Positions 1-10,133 of a DNA stretch of 64,000 nucleotides are shown here, one piece after another. The notes under the pieces were generated by a model. That model was not told where the DNA came from. It did not search any database and saw only the letters and a list, made by a program, of their open reading frames with translations. Within the stretch, counting starts at the first letter, position 1, and every line of letters begins with the position of its first letter. The DNA comes from Endocalyx cinctus (Eukaryota; Ascomycota; Sordariomycetes; Amphisphaeriales; Apiosporaceae), in NCBI GenBank assembly GCA_001600455.1, contig BCKC01000009.1, positions 2,294,001-2,358,000 of the forward strand, written 5' to 3'. The translations under genes and the position numbers were made by a program.

Positions 1-140
1 TCCAGACTCTTCCTAGCCTCCATGATCTCTGCAACGATAATAGTTTGTGAAATGTGCCGAAAACTTTCCCTACCCCCTGGCCTCTGAAGCACAGCACGTA
101 ATTGAGAAGCCGTAGCGGGATTTGACAAGGAAAGATCCAT
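1..140 (-). CDS. 5' end of an unidentified gene, cut by the window edge
   Basis: An ATG at 140 (reading leftward) opens a frame with no stop for all 46 codons to the edge of the window. It begins MDLSLSNPATASQLRAVLQR and continues through FRHISQTIIVAEIMEARKSL. The stretch is more GC-rich than the AT-rich spacer to its right, and the translation has the balanced composition of a real protein N-terminus. No intron or domain is visible, and I do not recognise the family. It could be a chance open frame, since only 140 bases are available. Confidence 0.45.
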   Translation of the reverse strand, partial: MDLSLSNPATASQLRAVLQRPGGRESFRHISQTIIVAEIMEARKSL

Positions 141-1089
141 GATACCTCTATGTCGATCGGAGCTCCTTCACGTGCCTAATGAATTGAAGGGACTTGAGAA
201 TGATTAGAACAAGCAGATATGCATAAAATTATTAATAACGTGAGACTACATAAGGTGATATTATATATAATATCGAACAAGATAGCTTTTACCTATATAA
301 CGAAGTTCATATTGGCGAAATGGATGATCTCAACTTGAGGATATATTTGATGAAAAGATGAGAGGGCAGAAAAAGAACAGGAATATGGGAAATGAGAGAT
401 GGGAGAGAAGATGAAGAAGGGAAGGGATAGAATGAAAAAGTTGGGCGTGGAAAGTACGTCAAAGGTTAAGGATCATATAACTATTCCTGTTCAGAAGGAG
501 GAAAGTCCAAACAACCTAACGACTGAGAAGGTGCGAATCTGAGGGTAAATCGATGGGATGTTTACCAGCATCATTAGAGAGTAGGTATCTAGTGTAGTAT
601 GTTCTTGTTGTCCCGCGTAACAGGAGTATATCAAACGCCGCTCGATGTGTACATCACCACCAAATTATCACATAAACAGATATCACCATCATTGCGCACC
701 CGGAATATTTGAGAACATTTATTAAGGAAAATTCTGGAGACCTAGGTACAGAGAGAAACTCGAATGATGAACCTCCTTAACGACACCGGCCGTCAGAAAT
801 AAAAAAAAAAAAAGAGAAAAGCACCCACAGACATCTGAGGTGACAATATTTAAGCCCCTATGTCTAGATGCTACATCAAATACTTTTTTTTTTCTTCTTA
901 TCCCGTTGCCTGACATCCTCATAAGTTCGTCCTGCAACCAGAGATAAAAACAAACAAACACATTCCCTGTCTATCTAACCCCGTAAAAGCCCCATGTCCA
1001 GATATGTCGAAAAAGGCCACATATTTGTTGTCTACCTATCTAGTTTAGGTACACAGTCAACGAGTGCTCGCCATAGATCAGTTACACGT
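141..1089. other. Spacer between the edge gene and eIF4A 3' end
   Basis: This is AT-rich sequence with no supportable gene. It should hold the 5' region of the edge gene and the 3' UTR of eIF4A. Short A and T runs lie near 800-815 and 885-900. The small frames here have no coding character. Confidence 0.5.
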
Positions 1090-2615
1090 CTAGATAAGAT
1101 CAGCAACGTTCATCGGCATCTCCTCGATCTGAGTGCTGTAGAACTGCTCGATCTCACGCATCATGCGGACATCCTCAGCCGTCACGAAGTTGATGGCAAC
1201 ACCTTTTCGGCCGAAACGACCGCCACGACCGATACGGTGGATGTAGTTCTCGCGGTTGGCAGGAAGATCGTAGTTGATGACGAGAGATACCTGTTGGACA
1301 TCGATACCACGGGCAAGAAGATCAGTGGCGATAAGAACACGAGAAGATCCAGATCGGAACTCCTTCATGATAAGATCACGCTGAGCCTGGTCCATGTCTC
1401 CGTGCATGGCCGAAACGGTGAAATCGCGAGCGGTAAGCTTGTCCGTGAGCCAGTCGACCTTTCTGCGGGTGTTGCAGAAGATGACGGCCTGGGTGATGGT
1501 GACAGTTTCGTAAAGATCCGAAAGGGTGTCGAGTTTCCACTCCTCCTTCTCGACGGCAATATAGAACTGCTTAATACCTTCGAGGGTAAGTTCATCCTTC
1601 TTGACAAGGATACGGACGGGGTCTCGCATGAACTTGGTGGTGACCTCAAGAACGTCCTGGGGCATGGTGGCAGAGAGGAGAACGACCTGAGTGGATTGGG
1701 GGAGGAGCTGGAAGATATCGTAGATTTGCTCGGTGAAACCACGCTAGAGGTCTAGGTCAGCACGGTTGATTCGCAAATGGAGGTTGAGAGATAAACGATC
1801 AGGAAATAGCAGATCAAGAATACTTACAGACAACATTTCATCAGCCTCGTCAAGAACGAACATCTTCATGCCATCAGTCTTGAGGAATCGTCGCTGGATC
1901 ATGTCGTGAACACGGCCAGGTGTTCCGACGACAACCTGAGGACCTTCCTGGAGAGCCTTCATGTCCTCACGAACACTGGTTCCACCAATGCAAGCATGGC
2001 ACTCAATGCTCATGAAATCACCGATAGCAACCACAACCTTCTGAATCTGCTGGGCCAGCTCACGAGTGGGAGCAAGGATCAAGGCCTGGCACTGCTTCAG
2101 GTTGGGGTCGATCTTCTGCAGAACGGAAATAGAGAAGGTGGCAGTCTTGCCAGTACCAGACTGAGCCTGCGCGATAACATCATGACCTAGCGCATATAGT
2201 CAGAATATATTCTTCTTACTATTTCCTCCTCTCCTTCTCATTCTTTTTTTACGAGTAAAAAGGAAAAATTATGAATGATATTTCTACGTAAGAAAACATA
2301 CCCTTAATAACAGGCATAATCGCGCGCTGCTGAATAGCAGAAGGGCGCTCGAAACCGTAGGCATAGATACCTGTATCAAGAAACAGATTTGGTTAGCTAT
2401 TAGGCTTCCTTTACCGTGTTTGATTTGAATGATATTGTAATATGTTTTTCTTGGAGAATTTCTTCGAGAATTTCTTTAAGGGGTAGGTGGCGGGGGATCT
2501 TACCTCGTAGAAGTTCCGATCGCAAGTCCATTTCATCGAAAGACTCGACGGTTTCGTCATAGTTAGACTCGATTTGGTTCTGCTCGATATCCTCGAGCCC
2601 CTTGTCGGTAGCCAT
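1090..2615 (-). CDS. tif1: ATP-dependent RNA helicase eIF4A
   Basis: This is the DEAD-box translation initiation factor of the cytoplasmic eIF4F complex, which unwinds mRNA 5' leaders. Four exons (2615-2504, 2370-2302, 2186-1828, 1743-1090) give 397 residues, the usual length for the family (yeast 395). Visible in order are the Q-motif region ([13 protein letters not shown]), motif I (AQSGTGKT), Ia (PTRELAQQ), Ib (TPGR), II (DEAD), III (SAT), the region [16 protein letters not shown], and VI ([13 protein letters not shown]). The ATG at 2615 starts [20 protein letters not shown]; upstream in-frame codons lack an ATG. Donors and acceptors are canonical, and three introns of 84-133 bp interrupt the 5' half and middle. 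The GG in motif VI is also seen in yeast eIF4A, so it is not an anomaly. Identification is secure. Confidence 0.97.
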
Positions 2616-3608
2616 GATTGCGAGTTGATTTCGTGGTGCTTCTCGAATTCCAAGCACAGCTTAGAATTCAAGAAAAAAAAAAAAAAAAAAGAGAAGCGAT
2701 TACTTTGGCGGGGTACCAGAGAAATGAATTTAGACTTTATTGCGCGCTGGCAAATAAGTCTAAAAACAAAAAAAAAAAGAGAAAAGAAAAGAATTAAATG
2801 AACCAATTACTCTCAATTATATTGAGAGTGATATGGTTCGATTGGGTACGGTTTTATGTATTTTTTCTTCGCAGTTGATTTTTTGTGACGAGTGGTGAAA
2901 AAAAAAATTCCAGAGGAGAGGGAAGAGCGCAAGTGTAGCAAGATGTAGTTTATTAGGTCGTAAGGGAAAAAAAAAATTGAGTGGGGAGTGTATCGGAGAA
3001 ACCCTCAGCCGACTTAAGGTTTTTTTTTTTTTTTTTTTTTNTTTCCCCTCTACTACTTAGTATTTACTTACGAGCCTAGGTAGTAGGTACTCTCTACTTA
3101 CTTGTACTAGGTAATATTTACTCTACCTGACTGCCTATGTAGGTACTTAATTAAGTAACTGTAAGTTGCACTAATAGGTATAGTCAGTCAGTCAGTAGCC
3201 ACTGTGGACCCCTAAGTTACTAACCTGCTAACCTACTGGTTAATACAGAGTATGAGTAAAACTAGTATACAAAAAGGCTTTTCACAATTCACCACCTCGT
3301 CTACAAGTACCTGGTTGAATGTAACCTGATTATATGTATTATTACTAGAGTACCCTTGGTAGGTACGTATCTATCTATGTATGTATATTCAATAGACAAT
3401 ACATAGTAGATAATGGCTGAAAAGATTGATATTCACTTTATTATTATTATTATTTTGTTCCCTGTGTACTTGAAAAGATTTTCCACTTTTACAACACAGG
3501 ATCCACATACGCACAATAAAAATAGTTTTAGCTCAACTGTGAACAATGTCAATATTGAATTTTTATTTTTGACTTTCTTGAACAGTCAATTCATTAACAT
3601 TTAATACC
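2616..3608. other. Divergent promoter region between eIF4A and the JmjC gene
   Basis: No gene is visible. The eIF4A side carries several A/T runs near 2674-2690 and 2766-2790. A 20-base T run is broken by an undetermined base at 3041. From about 3060 to 3170 the words CCTAGGTA, GTAGGTAC and TACCT recur; the same words appear in other spacers of this window. ATTATT repeats lie near 3437-3455. Confidence 0.6.
3041..3041. other. Undetermined base (N) in a T homopolymer
   Basis: A single N sits directly after a run of 20 T and before TTT. This looks like an unresolved homopolymer length, not a biological feature. Confidence 0.95.
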
Positions 3609-5321
3609 ATGTTACTCACCAAAGATACCAGTCATTCATCTGATCCTGGTTCAGCTGGAGGAAGGACTGGGAGGGTTGATTCAGGTCTAGGAAGCGATGA
3701 AGATATTTCCATCCTTCATGATGGAGTCTTAGCCGCAGCCGATTCTATCCCAGTCCATCCTATGGGAGTAAAACCTTTAGGAAATCAGTATTTTGCAGCC
3801 GGTCCAACTGCGAGGCAATCTCTTGGCTCTATGACTTCACTCCCTGACGAAATGCTGTTACATTTGTTAGAATATCTCCATACGGACTCTCTGAGAAGTC
3901 TTGGTTTTACTTGTCGATTTCTATACGCCTTTTGCCAATTAGATGATTTGTGGAAGACTTTATTTCTCGAGTGAGTCAATTGATTTTTACTTATTTTTAT
4001 CTGAACATGGGACCGGTAATTTATCCCGACCTACTTCATGTGACTCAAGCCCTAAAACCGTGAGTCATTGATATCAACATCCGGTTCCCAACAAGCCTTG
4101 TTGTCTATAATCCTGTAATCCTGGATGATGACTAATACACGATCCAGATCAGAAGGAAATCTTACTACGACACCCGCCTGGAAGGGTTCGTGGAGAAGCA
4201 CGCATCTCAAGATCCCTCGGGCCGTAGAAGCTAGAATCGACTGCGGCAATGTCTTCTCGGATGTATTACACAGGCCATTTGTCTGCACGCATCTTGCACT
4301 TCAGAAATACTCATCTACTATTCCCAAGGAAAACCAGATTCGCCGGTTTGAGAGTATCACGTATGATGACTTTGCTCAAAGTTGGAGCAGCAAGCCCTTC
4401 ATATTGACCCAATGCATACAGTCGTGGCCGGCATACCGTGAATGGAGCACCCGAGAACTCCATAGGAAGTATTCGGACGTCCAATTCAGGGCAGAAGCAG
4501 TCGACTGGCCATTTTCTACATATCACGAATACATGGTTAACAGTAATGACGAAAGCCCGTTGTATCTCTTTGATCGAGGGTTTGCCGAGAAGATGGGCAT
4601 CGAAATAGGCGCTGGCCAGAAATCTATGTACTGGTCCCCCGAATGCTTCGGCCCCGATCTGTTTGAGGTTCTCGGCGGAGAACGACCTGCGCATCGTTGG
4701 CTGATTATCGGTCCCGAACGCAGCGGCTCGACTTTCCATAAAGATCCAAATGCGACCAGCGCCTGGAACGCCGTGATTGAAGGGTCGAAATACTGGATCA
4801 TGTTTCCGCCTAAGACTCAGGTTCCCGGGGTGTACGTGTCTGAAGATAGCAGTGAGGTCACCAGCCCCCTCAGCATAGCGGAATGGTTACTTGAATTTCA
4901 CGCCGAGGCGCGATCACTACCGGAGTGCATCGAAGGCGTATGCAGAGCGGGCGAGATCCTGCACGTGCCAAGCGGATGGTGGCATCTCGTCGTCAACCTT
5001 GAAGCTGGCATCGCGCTTACTCAGAACTTTGTTCCAATTTCGCATTTGGCAGATGTCCTCTCATTTCTCAAAGATAAACCAGACCAGGTGACCGGTTTCA
5101 AGAGAGCTATTGAGAACCCCTATGACCTCTTTGTTGAACGCCTCAAAACTTCTCACCCGGCTGTGCTTGCTGACGCTTTTATAGAAATTGATCGGGTAAG
5201 CCAAACCAAGAAGCGCAAGTGGGAAGAAGCAGTCGGGGATAAGGAGGGTGGAGGTAGCGGTAATGTCGGGTTTAGTTTTGGGTTTGCGGGTGAAGAGGAC
5301 TCTGAAGCAGAGATCCCCTAA
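3609..5321 (+). CDS. F-box and JmjC domain protein, JMJD6-like 2-oxoglutarate dioxygenase
   Basis: Two exons (3609-3970, 4148-5321) give 511 residues. The 177-bp intron has donor GTGAGT and branch site ACTAATAC at 4131, just before the acceptor. Residues about 76-121 form an F-box (LPDEMLLHLLEYL ... CRFLYAFCQLDDLWKTLFLE). A JmjC fold follows at about 200-420. Its Fe(II) ligands are visible as HKD (His318, Asp320) in GSTFHKDPNATSAWN and a distal His400 in PSGWWHLVVNL, the arrangement of JMJD6 and of plant F-box/JmjC proteins. The C-terminus has a basic patch, KKRKW, possibly nuclear. The family hydroxylates lysine or demethylates arginine in proteins, and the F-box suggests recruitment to an SCF ubiquitin ligase. 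Substrate and role here are inference. The start is the first in-frame ATG after a TAA. Confidence 0.9.
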
Positions 5322-5603
5322 TATATTTACGTTCTAGTATAATCTAGCTAGTCTCACGCTCTGACCAAGAAATATTATTTGTAGCCCGGCAGCGCCCGGA
5401 TCACTGTCCGTGAAGAATGTGTGCGTATGTGTGGCTGGCTGGCTGACTTTCTGGCTGTTTTCGGAATGGGGGTAAACTGGGCGGAGCGCTGGGAAATACG
5501 TACGAAATATTATATTATGCCTTACCCCTTATTACTTTCTACATGTAGCAAACAAAAGCATGAATGATGAAACCCATAAATAGTTTGAGAAATAAAAAAA
5601 AAA

Positions 5604-5634
<31 letters not shown>

Positions 5635-6992
5635 GAGGGAAAGAAAAGAAAGAAGGAAAATAGGTGTATCTAGTATCGTTATGATTTATTTACTTGCCAG
5701 CTTGCTTGTACTTGAACGGGCACATACCTACATATATATCCATACATGCATGATATGAGACACACTCAGATGTTATAGATATTAGATAGCTTCAGTTGTA
5801 CACTAGTTAGAGGCTCAGAGATTGTATTATGTGTATGTATCTCCGTAGGAGCGTAATAAAATCTAAGCTAAAAAAGGAATAGATGATGTGAAGGTGGACT
5901 GGCTGGCTGGGTGGTTTGTTGGGTCAGGTACCGAGTACTAATTGTAGGTAATTTACCAGTGTAAGTTAAGCTTTAAACTAGACGCGATATAAGTAGAAGT
6001 ACTTGATATAATAATAAGTATTTACCTACCTAGGGTGCCTAGGTACCAACCTAGCTCCCTAGGTACCCTACTGTGTAGGTATTTTTACTAGGCAGCTAGG
6101 TACTGTAAGTTTGTCTTAAGAGGATAGGAGGATAGGAGGATAAGGGGAAATATAACCCCCACATGATTGCATCAATCACTTACAAGTACATTCTCCGACT
6201 CCTGCTTCTACCTCTGCTTCTGCTTCTTAGTCCTCTTCCTCTAGGTCATCTATCTTTCATTCTCCCTCTCTCACCTCTCTATATAATATTAGTTGGAATA
6301 GGTACTTTAGTATAGCCTATAACGTCTCTTTTTCAGCCCTTACTTTACCAATCAGTATCCTTAACAATACGCCTAAACTCTCCCAATCCTGATAATTGGA
6401 CCCGAGTTTAGCTTGGCATAAGGTCTGGATTACGACGAGGCTCTCGTTGTTTTATCACCTTCATTCACTTTCCGTTCTTCTTCTATCTTCTATTTTCTAT
6501 ATATCTATATATTTATATCTGTAGGCCAAAACCTATACACTATTTTCCCTTTCACACTTCATTATATTGAACATATATAAGAGCTCTTCCTTACCCTATT
6601 TTACCTTTGAACACTATTTTCGTCTCACAACATCTGCATGATGCGATTAGTCGCTTACTACCTGTGGCACCCTTCTTTCAGTTAATACTCCGCCTCTTCG
6701 CCTCTTCGCACTCCTTCTTCCTATCTATCTCCTTTAGATTTTCTATTTTCCCCTGTCTGTTTCCATCATCTCGTTTTTTTTTCCCCTCTCTCTTTTATTT
6801 TAATTGCCGTCTTATTTGCTTCCTTGACGCCAGTTGGCCTTATATGCCACTCCTTCTCTCGCGAGGATCGAGCCAGCATCCCCCCAGTATCTTCTCGTCC
6901 GACTAGCCTTTGTCCTTCTTCGGATTTGCCGCATTTACTTATTATACCCCCTTCGAAATCACCGCTTTCACCCCCTAGCGAACCGCGTAGCC
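5322..6992. other. Long spacer and 5' leader of the CCCH/Smr gene
   Basis: No supportable gene. It contains an A-rich run (5592-5632), a cluster of CCTAGG/GGTACC words (about 6027-6110), a GGATAGGA direct repeat (about 6120-6142), and a long pyrimidine-rich stretch (about 6180-6990) that probably is the promoter and leader of the gene starting at 6993. An open frame continues upstream of that ATG to 6834, but its residues look non-conserved. Confidence 0.5.
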
Positions 6993-9339
6993 ATGATTTC
7001 CGACGAAACATTTGAGATCTGCCTTCCCGTCCTGCAGGACCCGAATCTCGAGGATGAAGACAAGACGGACAAGTTAGAAGAACTTTTGAAAAATGAGACC
7101 ACCTTAAGTGGTCCCGCTCTTGAAAATGCAATATTAGATGTGCTATGGCGATTCCGCGAAAGTGGTGGTAATGCCACCTCGCCTCCTCCAATAAGGCAAA
7201 CCATCCTTCGTCGACCATCCCCTGCGTCGTGGAGAGGTTCTGCAACCCCTATGTCCGGTTCACCTCGCTTAGGCGTGAGCCCCTTAGCCCCTCCCGGATT
7301 TGTTCCGACCACGCTGAGCAGGACTAAATCCTCGACTGCGTCTCCCTTCTCGTCACCTCGTCCTTCTCCGCGTCTGGCTTTCGCCGCGCCCGTAATCCCG
7401 CATAGCCCGAACCTGAATGCGTACGAATTCGCAAATGATACCAGTCCCGCTCAAGAAATATATGGTGACCTCCAGACGGAGAATGTTGATTGGCTTGTGA
7501 GTGACGATGCGATCAGTATTTCCTCTTCGGTAGGTACGTCTAGCGGCCTTAATGCTGCCGCACCCGAATACGTGTCTGCCCAGCAGACCGATATGACACC
7601 CTATGACATGCTTCGCTCCATCCTCGGTCAGTCTAAGACGGACGATGAGATCGAGATGGCCCTCGCCATGCATGGATACGATCTGAGTGCAACCATCACG
7701 GCTATTATGGAATCTCAGGGGCAGGACACGACAGCTACTTCAATACCTATCCCTGAAACCAAAACCATACTAGTTGGAAAATCGATGGCACCGGACGGAA
7801 GACCTGGTACCCCTACCGCTCAGCAAAAGGCTGGGATCATATGCAAATTCTACCTTTCCACCGGACAGTGTCTCCGAGCGGATTGTCGATTTAGCCATGA
7901 TCTCAGTAATCACATCTGCAAGTAAGTTATTTTCCCCTAAGAAGTACTTCTTTAAAGCGCGCAGTGCTAAATTTAATAGATATTGGGTTATGGGTAATTG
8001 CCTGGCTGGAGATACTTGCATCTTTTCGCATGATCCAGCACACCTGATGAATAGGCTCACGGTGGATGGAAGCAGCACACCTCCACAGAAAAACCAGAAT
8101 CTCCAAGTGCAAGATGCCATCTCGTTCCCCTCGCTTCGGCCGGGGACGCCAGAATTGAATCCATACGCAGCAAGCTTCAATTATTCGGGAGCCAGTATGA
8201 CCCCGCCTCCGGGGATCAAATCAATACGTAATTATGCTAGAAACGAAAGGTCACGGTCACGTTCACGCCCGGGCAGCCGACAACAGGCTAAAGAAGGAAT
8301 GAGCGCGCCCCAAATTGACGATAACGATGCGTTCCCGTCGCTGGGGTCTGCTTCAACGAAACCCAACAAGAAGCATCACGGCAAGCGCGGAGGTCACGGT
8401 CATGGCCATAAAGAAAACTTTACTCCAAGCTCTCTGGCGGATATAGTCAAGATGTCTCCTTCCCCTACGCCAGCTCCTAGCCGGCAAGAGTCAAAGAAGA
8501 TGAGCCGAAATGGGAGCTCTACAAATGTAAAGAACGGTGAGAATAGCGCGGCGGCGCAAGCCATCCCTATGCCGAAACATATACCGTGGTTAGAGACAGG
8601 TGACAAGGCGAACAAGGCGTACCTTAAGGCTCGACAAGAGGCTATCAAACACGGTGGCCTTCGAAACAAATTTCTACAAAGGTCTGTACCGGAAGGCCCT
8701 CATACCGAAGAAGAAGAAGAAGAAGAAGAAGAAAACGAGAACGAAATGCTAACAAGAAATAATAGTGCGGCTCAAGCATGGAACAGAAATGACGCTCGAG
8801 CGGCTAAGGCACTCAGCCTCCGAGGCCAGAGTGAGAACGATCTGATGCGCAAAGCCCATCGTGAAGCAGCGCGTGAACTGTACGAAGAACGTAACAAGAA
8901 CAACCTATCGAACTCGGAGGTATTTGTAGATCTCCACGGTTTACATCCAGAAGAGGCAGTGGAATATCTGGAGAAAGTACTCCTGGACAACAGCCGGGAA
9001 AGCAAGCCAATATATGCCATCACGGGCACGGGTCACCATAGTAAGAATGGCAAGGACAAAGTGGGCAAGGCTGTCAGAAACTTCCTTAACGAATGGAGAT
9101 ATGCCTATCGTGAATTCTCGGTTCCCGGAGATCGTAACAGCATGGGAGGGATACTTGGGATCGATGCACGAAGCTGGGATAAGTCGTTGATGAGAGAAGG
9201 ATCGAAAGGGAAAGGAGAAGAAGATGAAGAAGTAGAAGAGGTAGATATATTGAGCCAAGGTGTTGAGATTGGTGACGGCAAGGTTAGATTACTTGTTCGT
9301 GACCCTCCCAAAGGACCTAGTGGAAATAGAGGTCGGTAA
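6993..9339 (+). CDS. CUE-like, tandem CCCH zinc finger and Smr domain protein
   Basis: Two exons (6993-7921, 7980-9339) give 762 residues. The 58-bp intron falls exactly between the two zinc fingers. Visible parts: a helical N-terminus; a Ser/Pro-rich linker (about 70-140); a CUE-like helical segment (about 201-243, ending YDLSATITAIMESQ); CCCH finger 1 (Cys284, Cys293, Cys298, His302); CCCH finger 2 (Cys309, Cys317, Cys323, His327); an Arg/Ser-rich low-complexity region; a run of Glu (GAA codons near 8709-8733); a DUF1771-type helical extension (about 576-618); and a C-terminal Smr domain (about 624-710) with the DLHGL motif and a TGTGHHS loop. Smr domains bind or cleave nucleic acid; yeast Cue2, a CUE plus Smr protein, cleaves mRNA in no-go decay. 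A related RNA role here is inference. The start MISDETFEICLP was chosen over an upstream alternative at 6834, whose extra 53 residues look like translated leader. Confidence 0.88.
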
Positions 9340-9508
9340 CGACTAAAGACTACCTACTTAGATATATACAAATATATATAAGAAAATTAATCAAATTGAC
9401 TGGAATGATATTTTAGTTACAAATATATACTTAATAGATGATATGTATATGTCTGTATGTGTCTGCATAATCCATGACCTAGGCAGATAGAAGAAAGGTG
9501 TATCCATG

Positions 9509-9535
9509 GATAGTACCGATAGTACCGATAGTACC
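9509..9535. repeat. Tandem repeat, 3 x 9 bp (GATAGTACC)
   Basis: Three perfect head-to-tail copies of GATAGTACC are read directly in the sequence, in the spacer downstream of the CCCH/Smr gene. Confidence 0.9.
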
Positions 9536-10033
9536 TTTAAATGCCATTGTAGGTTAGTTGGTGGGTAGGCAGGCAGCTCAGGTACTGTACATACTAAAAA
9601 TAGAAATAACAAAGCTGAAGAATGCCTGTACGTATAGCGTAGTGTATCATCGGTTGTATCAACTCTGTAAAACGTCACTACCTCCTTAGCTTAACTTTTG
9701 ACCTCAATTTTCTTTCTTTCTTTTTTCTCGTCAATTCATATTATAATCAATCGAAGCCGAGAAGATAACGATAAATAGAAATTGAAATCAATGATTTTTT
9801 TAGAACAGAGAGAAGAACTATACTGATAAACAAGAAGAAGAAGAAAAAAGGGAAATCATCCACTGAGACCGATTACCAAAAACTATCATCTGTCGTCTTA
9901 CTTTTCCGGATAAATTTGACTTCTACGTCCTGTCCTACCTTTGCCACAATACTATTTGCTCTTGTTATAAACGATCTAATACAAAACGACGAAAATACTA
10001 TATCCATACTATCATCCCATTCAATAAATTTCG

Positions 10034-10050
10034 AAAAAAACAAAAAAAGG

Positions 10051-10081
<31 letters not shown>

Positions 10082-10133
10082 TGCGAAAAGGGGGACCAAG
10101 AAGAGAGAGAGAGAGAAAAAAAAAAAAGAAGAG
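10034..10133 (+). repeat. Purine tract with (GA)n microsatellite
   Basis: About 100 bases of almost uninterrupted A and G, including (GA)n at about 10057-10081, end at the start codon of the next gene. Its position suggests a polypurine 5' leader. Confidence 0.85.

Larger units (their letters stand above)
9340..10133. other. Spacer and 5' leader of the Tvp38 gene
   Basis: No gene seen. Three tandem copies of a 9-bp unit (GATAGTACC) lie at 9509-9535. From about 10034 to the ATG at 10134 the strand is almost purely purine, with GA dinucleotide repeats; this is likely part of the transcribed leader. Confidence 0.5.

Noticed and set aside
994..1755. 253-codon frame on the plus strand
   Set aside because: It is antisense to the last exon of eIF4A, and the minus strand reads a perfect DEAD-box helicase. 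The plus frame is a codon shadow.
6834..6992. N-terminal extension of the CCCH/Smr protein from an upstream ATG
   Set aside because: The extra 53 residues are translated from the pyrimidine-rich leader and look non-conserved; the start at 6993 fits better. Only 5' transcript data can settle it.
8400..9258. Several minus-strand frames of 65-105 codons
   Set aside because: They are shadows of the CCCH/Smr exon 2.
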